DNA from: Methylovirgula sp963708155
GTDB taxonomy: Bacteria > Pseudomonadota > Alphaproteobacteria > Rhizobiales > Beijerinckiaceae
Length of the DNA: 64,000 bases
Assembly (NCBI GenBank): GCA_963708155.1
Contig: OY970183.1
Location: 1,054,001 to 1,118,000, forward strand
Direction: 5' to 3'
In this document: positions 16,571 through 24,940 of the stretch, one piece after another
How positions within the stretch are numbered: position 1 is the first letter of the stretch
Layout: each line of letters begins with the position of its first letter
Made by a program: the position numbers and the translations under genes
The notes under the pieces: generated by a model
What the model saw: only the letters and a program-made list of their open reading frames with translations
Database searches by the model: none
Told to the model about the DNA's origin: nothing

Positions 16571-17218
16571 CTATTTCTTTCGCGACAACTCAAATACCGC
16601 CTGATCGCCGATGAGATTCAGCACCCACCAGGGCGCGCTGAAACTGAGTGGCCGGCCCTGCTGATCGAGCGCGATCGAGCGCTCCGTCTTTGCGCCGATC
16701 TCATCGACGAGGCCGATGAAATCGCGGATGGTGCAGAAGTGGATGTTCGGCGTCTCGTACCAGGACGCCGACAGGCTTTTCGTCACAGGCATCCGGCCTT
16801 GCAAGGCGATCTGCGTACGGATGCGCCAATGGCCGAAATTCGGGAACGAGACGATGGCGTGGTGGCCGATGCGCAGCATGTGTTCGAGCACCTGCCGCGG
16901 GCGCCGCGTCGCCTGCAAGGTCTGCGACAGGATCACATAGTCGAAGGCATCGTCGGGATAATCGGCGAGATCCGTATCGGCGTCGCCCTGAATCACCGAA
17001 AGGCCCTTGGCGACGCAATCGTTGACGCCGCTCTGCGAGAGCTCGATGCCCCGCGCATCGACGCCGCGCTCCTCGGCCAGGAGGCGCAGCAATGTGCCGT
17101 CGCCGCAGCCGACGTCGAGCACGCGGCTTTTCGGCGCGACCATGTCCGCAACGACAAGAAGATCGATACGCGCCGTCTGCGACAACATGACGGCGGTGCG
17201 CGCCCCATTCTCCGCCAC
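16571..17218 (-). CDS. metW: MetW, methionine biosynthesis methyltransferase-like protein
   Basis: About 215 residues with a class I SAM-dependent methyltransferase fold: VLDVGCGDGTLLRLL (motif I), DYVILSQTLQATRRP and SFPNFGHWRIR. MetW partners MetX in homoserine O-acetylation or its control in many proteobacteria. GTG 17218 lies two bases after the metX stop on the same strand, so metX-metW is an operon; ATG 17188 is an alternative start. The open frame runs upstream through metX in another phase, but that part is shadow. Confidence 0.9.
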   Translation of the reverse strand: MAENGARTAVMLSQTARIDLLVVADMVAPKSRVLDVGCGDGTLLRLLAEERGVDARGIELSQSGVNDCVAKGLSVIQGDADTDLADYPDDAFDYVILSQTLQATRRPRQVLEHMLRIGHHAIVSFPNFGHWRIRTQIALQGRMPVTKSLSASWYETPNIHFCTIRDFIGLVDEIGAKTERSIALDQQGRPLSFSAPWWVLNLIGDQAVFELSRKK

Positions 17219-17220
17219 GC

Positions 17221-18414
17221 TCAGGCTCCCTTGCCCGGACTTGGCGCGATCCCGCGGGCGCGCGCGGCGGCCTCGAGAAAGCCGCGCGTCGTCGCGATGA
17301 ATTCCGGCACGTCCAGAAGAAAAGCGTCGTGGCCGCGATCGGTCTCGATTTCGACGAAGGAGACCGAGGCCGCCGCCGCGTTCAGCGCATGAACAATCGC
17401 GCGCGATGCGGACGTCGGATACAGCCAGTCCGAATTGAACGAGACGACGCAGAAGCGCGTCTTCGAGCCCTTGAATGCCGCGGCCAGCGAGCCGCCATAA
17501 TCCTCGGCGAGATCGAAATAATCGCACGCGCGCGTCACGTAGAGATAGGAATTCGCGTCGAAGCGGTCGACGAAGCTGGTGCCCTGATAGCGCAGATAAT
17601 TCTCGATCTGGAAATCGGCATCGAACGAGAAGGTCGGCGCCTCGCGGTCCTGAAACTTGCGGCCGAACTTGCGCTGCAAGGCTTCGTCCGAAAGATAGGT
17701 GATATGCGCGGCCATGCGTGCGACGGCGAGGCCCTTGGTCGGATTGACCCCGGCGTCGAGATAGCGCCCGCCACGCCAATCCGGGTCGGCCATGACCGAC
17801 TGACGGCCGACCTCATGGAAGGCGATATTCTGCGAGGAATGTTTCGCGGCGGTGGCGATCGGCATCGCGGCGAAGACGCGGCTCGGATAGCTCGCCGCCC
17901 ATTGCAGCACCTGCATGCCGCCCATCGAGCCGCCGATGACGGCGAACAAAGTCTCGATGCCGAGATGATCAATCAGCATGGCCTGCGCGCGGACCATGTC
18001 GCGGATCGTCACCAGCGGCAGATCGAGCCCCCATGGGTAGCCGTTCGCCGGATTGGTCGAGGCTGGCCCCGTCGTGCCCATACAGCCGCCGACGACATTC
18101 GAGGCGATGACGAAATAGCGGTCCGTATCGATCGGCTTTCCCGGGCCGACCATTACCTCCCACCAGCCGGGCTTGCCGGTGATGGGATGTACATTGGCGA
18201 CATGCTGATCGCCGGTCAGCGCATGGCAAATCAGAATGGCGTTGGATTTCGCGGCGTTGAGCGTCCCATAGGTCTGATAGGCGATCTGGAATGGCTTGAG
18301 ATCGACGCCGGCATCCATTTTCAGCGGCTGGTCGGCACCGAAGCGCACGACGGGGCTGTGCGGCGCGTCCGCTTCGAGCTGGCTCAAGGCCTTCTGGGTG
18401 GGGGCAATCGTCAC
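17221..18414 (-). CDS. metX: Homoserine O-acetyltransferase
   Basis: 397-residue alpha/beta hydrolase-fold enzyme that acylates homoserine, the first committed step of methionine synthesis. Nucleophile Ser163 lies in GGSMGGMQ; the catalytic His is in RGHDAFLLD. Other family marks are CHALTGDQHV and NVVGGCMGTTGP. GTG start with AAGGG upstream. A strong promoter-like pair precedes it, and metW follows. In alphaproteobacteria the acyl donor could be acetyl- or succinyl-CoA; annotation as acetyltransferase is by family. Confidence 0.95.
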   Translation of the reverse strand: MTIAPTQKALSQLEADAPHSPVVRFGADQPLKMDAGVDLKPFQIAYQTYGTLNAAKSNAILICHALTGDQHVANVHPITGKPGWWEVMVGPGKPIDTDRYFVIASNVVGGCMGTTGPASTNPANGYPWGLDLPLVTIRDMVRAQAMLIDHLGIETLFAVIGGSMGGMQVLQWAASYPSRVFAAMPIATAAKHSSQNIAFHEVGRQSVMADPDWRGGRYLDAGVNPTKGLAVARMAAHITYLSDEALQRKFGRKFQDREAPTFSFDADFQIENYLRYQGTSFVDRFDANSYLYVTRACDYFDLAEDYGGSLAAAFKGSKTRFCVVSFNSDWLYPTSASRAIVHALNAAAASVSFVEIETDRGHDAFLLDVPEFIATTRGFLEAAARARGIAPSPGKGA

Positions 18415-18452
18415 GAGAAACCCTTGTTCGCTTTGGCGAACGCTACGTCCGG

Positions 18453-18482
18453 TTTATAGAAGCTGGCGAAAGCGGCTGTCAA
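18453..18482 (-). promoter_or_regulatory. Sigma-70-type promoter of metX-metW
   Basis: On the minus strand, TTGACA (18482-18477), an 18-base spacer, then TATAAA (18458-18453), 39 bases before the metX GTG. The short leader holds a hairpin GTTCGC-CAAA-GCGAAC just before the ribosome-binding site. I see no SAM-II riboswitch core here. Confidence 0.7.
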
Positions 18483-18581
18483 GCCTCGCGCCGAAGGCGT
18501 TGCCCGCCAATCTAGGAAGCGTGCCGACCAGCCGCCAGGCGCGCGTCTCGAAAAGCGTTTCGCCTCGGCGAAAGAGTCGTT

Positions 18582-18623
18582 AGAGCGTGTTGCGGACGCC
18601 GTTTCCGGCCGGAACACGCCCCA
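18582..18623. repeat. TAGAGCG...AACACGCCC repeat, copy 2
   Basis: Begins TAGAGCGTGTT and ends GGAACACGCCCC; the ends GCGTGTT/AACACGC (18585-18591, 18613-18619) pair. Shares both ends with 15787-15837. It lies in the divergent metX/chorismate mutase region. Confidence 0.45.
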
Positions 18624-18712
18624 AGGTTTTGAAACGACGTGATGTCTAATCTGCCGGATGATTCCATCCAGCCGGAAAGCGCGCTAAGAGAAAGCCCCGA
18701 AGATGCAGTGCG

Positions 18713-19555
18713 ATGATGCTTGAACGCCGCCCCAATCCGGAAACGCTGGCTGATCTGCGCGACGAGATCGACCGGATCGACGCTTGCCTGCACGAAATGT
18801 TGATGCAGCGGGGCGAGATCATCGACCGGCTCATCGCCGTCAAGGCGCGCACCGGCGGCAGCAGCGCCTTCCGGCCCGGCCGCGAGGCCGACATGATGCG
18901 CCGGCTCGTCGAGCGCCATAAAGGCATTCTGCCGCTCGACACGGTCGAGAGCATCTGGCGCATCATCATCTCGACCTTCACCTTCGTTCAGGCGAATTAC
19001 AGCGTCCATGCCGACATTTCCGGCGGCGATGCGCAGATGCGCGATTGCTGCCGCTTCCACTTCGGCTTCACGGTTCCCTATGTCCCCCACAAGAACGTCG
19101 CCGAAGTGGTCGAAGCTGTCTCCGCAGCCTCCGGCGATCTCGGTCTCGTTCCCGTCGCGGCCGATCCCGCGTCAGGCGCCTGGTGGCAGCATTTGACGGC
19201 GCCCGCGGCACCGAAGATCATCGCCCGCCTGCCCTTCGTCGAACGGCCGGACCACCCGGCCGCGACGCCGCTCTTCGTCATCGCCAAGCCGGTCGAGGAT
19301 GGCGCCGCGCGCGATAGCGTGCTTTATGCCGCGACGCTGACGCGATGGCGGGACGGCTTCGAGGCGGCGCTCGACGCAAGCGGTGCGGAGCTTGTCGCCA
19401 AAGCGCCAGAAGCCCACGCGGCCTTGCTCGCCGCGCCGGGCGCAACCTCGCCGGCCGTTTTGCGCGCGGCGCTCGCCGGCCATGGCGTCGAGATTTCGAA
19501 CCTCACCGAAGTTGGCAGCCATGCGGCGCGCTTCGATTTCGTCAGGGCGCGCTAG
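18713..19555 (+). CDS. Chorismate mutase with extra C-terminal domain
   Basis: 280 residues. The first about 95 form an AroQ-type helical chorismate mutase (LADLRDEIDRIDACLHEML, RGEIIDRLIAVKAR, MMRRLVERHKG), which converts chorismate to prephenate. The C-terminal about 185 residues (GDLGLVPVAADP..., ISNLTEVGSHAARFDF) are not a recognisable prephenate dehydratase active domain, though their position after the mutase recalls PheA; chorismate mutases of this length sit beside hisC and tyrC in many Hyphomicrobiales. Start ATG 18713 or 18716. First gene of an aromatic amino-acid operon. Confidence 0.85.
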   Translation: MMLERRPNPETLADLRDEIDRIDACLHEMLMQRGEIIDRLIAVKARTGGSSAFRPGREADMMRRLVERHKGILPLDTVESIWRIIISTFTFVQANYSVHADISGGDAQMRDCCRFHFGFTVPYVPHKNVAEVVEAVSAASGDLGLVPVAADPASGAWWQHLTAPAAPKIIARLPFVERPDHPAATPLFVIAKPVEDGAARDSVLYAATLTRWRDGFEAALDASGAELVAKAPEAHAALLAAPGATSPAVLRAALAGHGVEISNLTEVGSHAARFDFVRAR

Positions 19556-19604
19556 ACCGCTTTCAAATGCCTTAAAGCGAGCGAAATTTTTGGAGCCTGT
19601 AAAA

Positions 19605-20735
19605 ATGACCTCTTCCGATTTCGCCGGATCGCCGCGACCGCGCGCGAGCGTGCTGGCGATCGATCCCTATATTCCCGGCAAGGCCGCGGCCGCCAGCCCC
19701 GGCAAAATCTTCAAGCTCTCGTCGAACGAGGCGGCGCTAGGTCCGAGCCCGCGCGCCATCGAGGCTTTCAAATCCGCCGCTGACAGCCTCCCGATCTATC
19801 CCGATGGTTCGGCCGGCCCGTTGCGCGAGGCCATCGGCGCGTTGCACGAACTCGATCCGGCGCGGATCGTCTGCGGCGCGGGCTCGGATGAGCTGATTTT
19901 TCTGCTCACCTATGCCTTCCTCAACCCGGGCGACGAAGGCATCTACACGAGGCACGGCTTCTCGATCTATCGCATCGCCATTCTGGCGGCGGGCGGCACG
20001 CCGGTCATTGCCGAAGAGGTCGACCTCACCGCCAACGTCGACGCGATCCTCGCCAAGGTGACGGCGAAGACGAAGATCGTCTTTCTCGCCAATCCGAACA
20101 ACCCGACCGGCACTTATCTGCCGGCGGCGGAGATCACGCGCCTCGCGGATTCGTTGCCGCCGCATGTCCTGCTGATCCTTGATGCCGCCTATGCCGAGTT
20201 TGTCACCCCCGGCGATTATGAACCGGGCCTCGAACTCGCCCGCACGCGCAAGAACGTCGTGATGACGCGGACCTTCTCGAAAATCTACGGCCTCGCGGCG
20301 CTCCGCCTCGGCTGGTGCACAGCCGCGGCGCCTGTGATCGACGCCATCAACCGGCTGCGCGGCCCGTTCAACATCAACACGCCCGCGCTCCGCGCCGGCA
20401 TCGCCGCTGTTGGCGATCAGGAGCACGTCGCGCTGTCCGTCGCGCACAACAGGACATGGCTGCGCTGGCTGCACGACGAGATTACCGAGCTTGGCATTCC
20501 GGTAACGCCGAGCGTCGCCAATTTTCTGCTGCTGCATTTCAGGGATGCGGCGGAGGCGCGCGCGGCGGATGCATACCTTTCCGGACGCGGCCTCATTCTG
20601 CGCGCGGTCGAAACCTATTTCCTGCCGCAATGCCTGCGGCTCACCGTCAGCACGGAGGAAGCCAATCGCCTTGTCGTCGACGCGCTGCGCGATTTCCTGA
20701 AGGAGAAGTTTGCAAAGGACCCTGTGCGTGGTTGA
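19605..20735 (+). CDS. hisC: Histidinol-phosphate/aromatic aminotransferase
   Basis: 376-residue fold-type I PLP aminotransferase: SSNEAALGPSP, ANPNNPTGTYLP, LDAAYAEF and the PLP lysine in TRTFSKIYGLAALRLGW. Between chorismate mutase and tyrC, it probably also transaminates prephenate or phenylpyruvate-type acids, besides or instead of histidinol phosphate. ATG 19605 lies after a 49-base gap from chorismate mutase; the open frame further upstream is shadow. Its stop overlaps the start of tyrC. Confidence 0.92.
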   Translation: MTSSDFAGSPRPRASVLAIDPYIPGKAAAASPGKIFKLSSNEAALGPSPRAIEAFKSAADSLPIYPDGSAGPLREAIGALHELDPARIVCGAGSDELIFLLTYAFLNPGDEGIYTRHGFSIYRIAILAAGGTPVIAEEVDLTANVDAILAKVTAKTKIVFLANPNNPTGTYLPAAEITRLADSLPPHVLLILDAAYAEFVTPGDYEPGLELARTRKNVVMTRTFSKIYGLAALRLGWCTAAAPVIDAINRLRGPFNINTPALRAGIAAVGDQEHVALSVAHNRTWLRWLHDEITELGIPVTPSVANFLLLHFRDAAEARAADAYLSGRGLILRAVETYFLPQCLRLTVSTEEANRLVVDALRDFLKEKFAKDPVRG

Positions 20736-21681
20736 TGGACTGGGCACCCCGCTCACGACGCCGCTCTTCGAGCGCATCGCCCTGATCGGCCTCGGCCTGA
20801 TCGGTTCCTCGCTTGCCCGCGTTGCCAAACGCAAGAATCTGGCACGTACCATCGTAGCGAGTGATGCGGCGGCCGATGTGCGTGCCAAGGTCGCAGAGCT
20901 CGGCCTTGCCGACGAAGTCGCCGCAAGCGCCGCCGAAGCGGTCGAAGGCGCGGACCTCGTCATTCTTTGCGTGCCCGTCGGCGCGGTGGATGCGGTCGCG
21001 CGGGAGATCGCGCCACATCTGGCGCCGGGCGCCATCGTTTCCGATGTCGGCTCGGTCAAAGGCGCGGTGCTCGCGACGCTGACGAAACATCTGCCGAAGA
21101 ATGTCGCCGTCGTTCCCGCGCATCCCGTCGCCGGCACGGAGGAATCCGGGCCTGAGGCAGGTTTCGCAACGCTGTTCGTCAACCGCTGGTGCATCCTGAC
21201 GCCGCCGGAAGGCGCCGACGAAAAGCCGGTTAAGCGTCTGGCGGAATTCTGGACGGCGGCCGGCGCGAATGTCGAGATCATGACGGCGCAGCATCACGAT
21301 CTGGTGCTGTCGATCACCAGCCATCTGCCGCATCTCATCGCCTATAACATCGTCGGCACGGCGGCGGATCTCGAAGCCGTCACGCAATCCGAAGTCATCA
21401 AATTCTCGGCCGGCGGATTTCGCGATTTCACCCGCATCGCCGCCTCCGATCCGACCATGTGGCGCGACGTCTTCCTCAACAACAAGGAGGCGGTGCTCGA
21501 AACGCTCGGCCGCTTCACCGAGGATTTGACCGCCCTGCAGCGCATGATCCGCAACGGCGACGGCGAGGGGCTGTTCAAGCTCTTCACGCGAACCCGCGCC
21601 ATCCGCCGCGGCATTATCGCGGAAGGCCAGGAGATCGCGGCGCCCGACTTCGGCCGCCACCGGGACGATAAGGATCAATAA
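20728..21681 (+). CDS. tyrC: Prephenate/cyclohexadienyl dehydrogenase
   Basis: About 317 residues. N-terminal NAD(P)-binding Rossmann motif IALIGLGLIGSSLAR, then the catalytic region PAHPVAGTEESGP, ITSHLPHLIAY and FRDFTRIAASDP typical of TyrA/TyrC proteins. It oxidatively decarboxylates prephenate or arogenate toward tyrosine. GTG 20728 is preferred (AAAGGA nine bases upstream); TTG 20710 is possible. It ends overlapping the convergent DUF2125 gene by seven bases. Confidence 0.92.
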   Translation: MVDGLGTPLTTPLFERIALIGLGLIGSSLARVAKRKNLARTIVASDAAADVRAKVAELGLADEVAASAAEAVEGADLVILCVPVGAVDAVAREIAPHLAPGAIVSDVGSVKGAVLATLTKHLPKNVAVVPAHPVAGTEESGPEAGFATLFVNRWCILTPPEGADEKPVKRLAEFWTAAGANVEIMTAQHHDLVLSITSHLPHLIAYNIVGTAADLEAVTQSEVIKFSAGGFRDFTRIAASDPTMWRDVFLNNKEAVLETLGRFTEDLTALQRMIRNGDGEGLFKLFTRTRAIRRGIIAEGQEIAAPDFGRHRDDKDQ

Positions 21682-22739
21682 GCCGGCGGAATGCGGATAC
21701 TGGTGCGGATGGGCCCGACCGCGATGGCACCGTCCTCGATCCGCACGGGCAGATGCAGCGCGGTTGTCTGCTGCTGTTGCGTCTGGCCCGAGCCGCCGCT
21801 GAGCAGATTGCCGAGCAGCGCGCCGAAGCTGATGAGGCCGGGGTCGATCCCGTAATGCTGCAACACCGGCTCGAAGCCGCTGCTGCGCGTATCGAACTGG
21901 CCATCGACACGATGGGCGTCATCGAGCGCAAACGCACCCTTGGCCACGAATTTCGTATCGCCGCGCGTCAGAGCGAATGTGGTGAGATTGACGCGGCCGC
22001 CCGCCGCGCGCCAGCGCTCGAGATTCTGCGCCGCGCTCAGCCGCGGATCGAAGGCGGTCTGCGTCGCGGTACCCTGCGCGGAAATATCGGCTGGATTGCC
22101 GGGGCCGAGCGCCTGATCGATCATCGGCAAGGCTGTACCGTCGAACGCGACATCGAAATCGAGCCTGTTTCCATCCGTCCCGGCGCGCTGGACGATTTTG
22201 GCCTTGGCGTCGCTCACTTTGCCGGCGATGCCGACTGCCCCCGCCGCGCCGTGCAACACAAAATTCCTGCCGTCGATCGCGACCTGCCAGAGGTCCTGCG
22301 GCAGACCGTTGAGCTGAATGGCGAGAGCGTCCCAGGTGATCTGGAAATTGACCGTCCCGTCCTCCGAAGTCGCAACGAAGGGCGAGGCAACTTCGACATC
22401 GACATCACGCGGACGAGAAAGCACCGCCGTCGCGCGGAAGCCTTGCAGCGTGCCGCTGTAGTTATGGCCGAAGATCAGTCCGTCGAAGCGCGGCGCGGCA
22501 CAAGCGATGGCGATGGCGAAGGGATAGCCTCCGATGTGCCGGTCGGGGCACGACCAGACGCGGCCGAAAGTCTTCTCGCGGGCAAGCCACGCATCGAGGA
22601 CTTGCCCAGTCTGGCGCGCGGCGAAATACCAGAGGACCGACCAGCCGATCGCCGCACCGGCCAGCGCGAGCAGAAGTCGCGGCAGCCAATTGGGATGCTT
22701 TTGCCTGACGCCCGCGGCGCTGGCGACCGAACTCTGCAA
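21675..22739 (-). CDS. DUF2125 family protein, membrane-anchored
   Basis: About 354 residues in the chosen version: one N-terminal membrane anchor (LPRLLLALAGAAIGWSVLW), then a large periplasmic beta-rich domain typical of DUF2125 (SCPDRHIGGYPFAIAIACAAP, FGHNYSGTLQGFRATAVL, AGGRVNLTTFALTRGD). Function unknown in the family. The start is uncertain: TTG 22739 has GGAG at a suitable distance; ATG 22829 gives 30 more residues without a good ribosome-binding site. Confidence 0.82.
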   Translation of the reverse strand: MQSSVASAAGVRQKHPNWLPRLLLALAGAAIGWSVLWYFAARQTGQVLDAWLAREKTFGRVWSCPDRHIGGYPFAIAIACAAPRFDGLIFGHNYSGTLQGFRATAVLSRPRDVDVEVASPFVATSEDGTVNFQITWDALAIQLNGLPQDLWQVAIDGRNFVLHGAAGAVGIAGKVSDAKAKIVQRAGTDGNRLDFDVAFDGTALPMIDQALGPGNPADISAQGTATQTAFDPRLSAAQNLERWRAAGGRVNLTTFALTRGDTKFVAKGAFALDDAHRVDGQFDTRSSGFEPVLQHYGIDPGLISFGALLGNLLSGGSGQTQQQQTTALHLPVRIEDGAIAVGPIRTSIRIPPAY

Positions 22740-22978
22740 TGCACGCTCTCCAAAATGAGTTCCGCAAAAGGTAGCCCGCACATCAAGAGCACAAATTCGG
22801 AGGAATTTTGTTGCTCCTTGGGCCAACATGATTTCGAGTCGAATCGATGCAAAATCATGAAGCTGATCAATTCCAATGATTTTAAACGGGATTCGTTCGG
22901 AAAATCGGCTTTCGTTTTTTTGCCCCTGTCCGCTACACCGCCGTTAAAGCGCGCGCATCTCGCCTATATTGCACGACG

Positions 22979-23509
22979 ATGGAAGATCTTTGGGTGTTCG
23001 GCTACGGCTCGCTGATGTGGCGTCCGGGCTTCGATTATCGCGAAAGCAGAGTGGCGCGGGTGCGCGGCTATCACCGCGCGCTCTGCGTCTATTCGCATGT
23101 CCACCGCGGCACGCCTGAGCGGCCCGGCCTTGTGCTGGGTCTCGATCGCGGCGGCTCCTGCCGCGGCATGGCCTTCCGAGTCGCCGCCAGCGATCGCGAT
23201 GCGACGATCGCTTATCTGCGCGCCCGCGAGCAAGTCACCTCGGTCTATCGTGAGCTTCATCTCAATGCGCAGCTCGATGACGGCCGGCATGTGACCGCCC
23301 TCTCCTATGCGGTCGACCGCGGCCATGTCCAATATGCCGGGCGGCTCGCACGCGAGGATGTGGCGCGGCTCGTGAACCAAGGCCATGGCATCTCCGGCGC
23401 CAATCCGGATTATGTTCGCGCCACACAGGCCCATCTCACCGAGCTTGGGATTACTGACGCAATGCTGGATTGGCTCGCGGAGCAGTTTTCGCCTGCGTCG
23501 GCAGATTAG
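22979..23509 (+). CDS. chaC: ChaC-type gamma-glutamylcyclotransferase
   Basis: 176 residues with the family opening WVFGYGSLMWRPGF and the conserved REQVTSVYRE segment that carries the likely catalytic Glu. ChaC enzymes cleave glutathione to 5-oxoproline and Cys-Gly in the cytoplasm. The gene overlaps the convergent downstream gene by four bases. Confidence 0.9.
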   Translation: MEDLWVFGYGSLMWRPGFDYRESRVARVRGYHRALCVYSHVHRGTPERPGLVLGLDRGGSCRGMAFRVAASDRDATIAYLRAREQVTSVYRELHLNAQLDDGRHVTALSYAVDRGHVQYAGRLAREDVARLVNQGHGISGANPDYVRATQAHLTELGITDAMLDWLAEQFSPASAD

Positions 23510-24048
23510 ACGGGCGCGAGCACCGGTGCCGCCGGCTGGCAGAGCGCTTCGATGTCTTCGATCGCGGCGCGGCGTTTCTGCGGATCGGCAGTGAGCAGAT
23601 GGACATGCCATTGCCGCGCCCCGGCCTTTACGGCCGCCGCGACAAAAGCCTGCCGCGCGCGCGCATTGGCGCCGTATTCGCATTGCAAAAAGGCGACGAC
23701 GCGGCGCTCGCCGCCGATGTCCTGCCCTGCGGCAATGACGATCGCCTCGGCAAATTCGGGCAAGCCGGCATCGGGCGCCCGATGATCGACCGGAAAGACC
23801 GAGCAGATATAGCGCCGGCCCGAGCGCCCGCGCCAGGCGTGAAAACGCGCCTCGAGATCGCCGCCCGCCAGACTCGCCAGAGCCGTGTTGCTGGGCGCAT
23901 CGGCTGGTTTGGGACGGGGCGCCACGACGGCACCGACATTTCGCTCACGCCAGCGCCGCAGCAGGGCCAGCAACGACACCGCGCGCGCCAAGCCGTCGCG
24001 CCCGCCGAAGCCAGTCATACGCACGTCTGTCTGCTGTCTCCTGATCAT
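23506..24048 (-). CDS. Conserved hypothetical protein
   Basis: About 180 residues, mixed alpha/beta, with a central RYICSVFPVDHRAPDAGLP and ERRVVAFLQCEYGA, then GARQWHVHLL. No family or catalytic motif recognised. The frame opens at 24117, but ATG 24048 or 24018 gives a more sensible start. Convergent with chaC and co-directional with plsC upstream. Confidence 0.6.
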   Translation of the reverse strand: MIRRQQTDVRMTGFGGRDGLARAVSLLALLRRWRERNVGAVVAPRPKPADAPSNTALASLAGGDLEARFHAWRGRSGRRYICSVFPVDHRAPDAGLPEFAEAIVIAAGQDIGGERRVVAFLQCEYGANARARQAFVAAAVKAGARQWHVHLLTADPQKRRAAIEDIEALCQPAAPVLAPV

Positions 24049-24146
24049 AACCCGACGCCTTTTACCGCCGCGATGATTCGTGAGAACAAAATTAGAACAG
24101 AGCATTCTGCGGGTCAAGCCGGCCGGCGTTTCCGGGACTTGAGCCG

Positions 24147-24914
24147 TCAGCCTCGCGAAAGCCCCGGAGCGGCGGCCGGCGCGGCGAGCGAAGCATCTTT
24201 GGCCAGGGCCTCGGCGATGAGCCGGTCGGTGGCAGTCTCGATCCGCGTCTGCAGCGCCTGCATAAAGGCGCCCTTGTCCGCCACCCCGGTGAGAGGCGGC
24301 AGGAATTCCAGCACCATTGTGCCGGGACGTCGGATGAACTGGCGGCGTGGCCAGAACAGGCCGGAATTGAGCGCCACCGGAACGCAGGTCGCGCCTGTCG
24401 CCTCGACGATCCTGGCGACGCCCGCCTTGTAAAGCGGCGGGGCACCAACGGGACGGCGCGTACCTTCCGGAAAAATCACCAGCCGGCGCCCGGCCGTGAA
24501 AGCCCGATCCCCGGCGGCAACGATCTGCGCCAGAACGCCGGCACGCTTTTTCCGGTCGATCGAGATCTGGCCGCAGGCGCGCAGATAATTGCCGAAGAGC
24601 GGCAGGAAATCGAGCTCGCGCTTGTAGATGAAGGAGAAGTGCTCGACCGCCAGGACCAGAGCCAGCACGTCGAGCGTCGACTGGTGCTTGGCGGCGACGA
24701 GAGCCGCGCCCGGCGGCAGATTCTCAAGCCCGCGAAAGGCAACTTTGGTGCCGCAGGTGCGCTCCAGCAGCGCGAGCGATAGCCGCGCCCAGCGCCGTGC
24801 ATGCCATTCTATGGCGTCGCCGCCGCGCGCCAGAGCCGGCAGCGCGGCGATCATCAGCACGACGACGAGAAGATAAAAGCCGAGATTGAACAATGCCGAC
24901 CGCAGCAACCGCAT
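24147..24914 (-). CDS. plsC: 1-acyl-sn-glycerol-3-phosphate acyltransferase
   Basis: 255-residue membrane-bound acyltransferase. N-terminal hydrophobic anchor (FNLGFYLLVVVLMIAALPAL), catalytic HxxxxD in KHQSTLD, and the substrate motif VIFPEGTRRP. It adds a second acyl chain to lysophosphatidate to make phosphatidate at the inner membrane. It lies 26 bases downstream of the PLP decarboxylase gene on the same strand. Confidence 0.92.
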   Translation of the reverse strand: MRLLRSALFNLGFYLLVVVLMIAALPALARGGDAIEWHARRWARLSLALLERTCGTKVAFRGLENLPPGAALVAAKHQSTLDVLALVLAVEHFSFIYKRELDFLPLFGNYLRACGQISIDRKKRAGVLAQIVAAGDRAFTAGRRLVIFPEGTRRPVGAPPLYKAGVARIVEATGATCVPVALNSGLFWPRRQFIRRPGTMVLEFLPPLTGVADKGAFMQALQTRIETATDRLIAEALAKDASLAAPAAAPGLSRG

Positions 24915-24940
24915 GGCTCGCCCCGCCTTTCCGGCCCGCG

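Noticed and set aside
17329..18459. 376-codon open frame opposite metX
   Set aside because: metX has all family motifs on the other strand; this frame has none.
18415..18712. SAM-II riboswitch ahead of metX
   Set aside because: The expected pseudoknot sequence was not found in the short leader.
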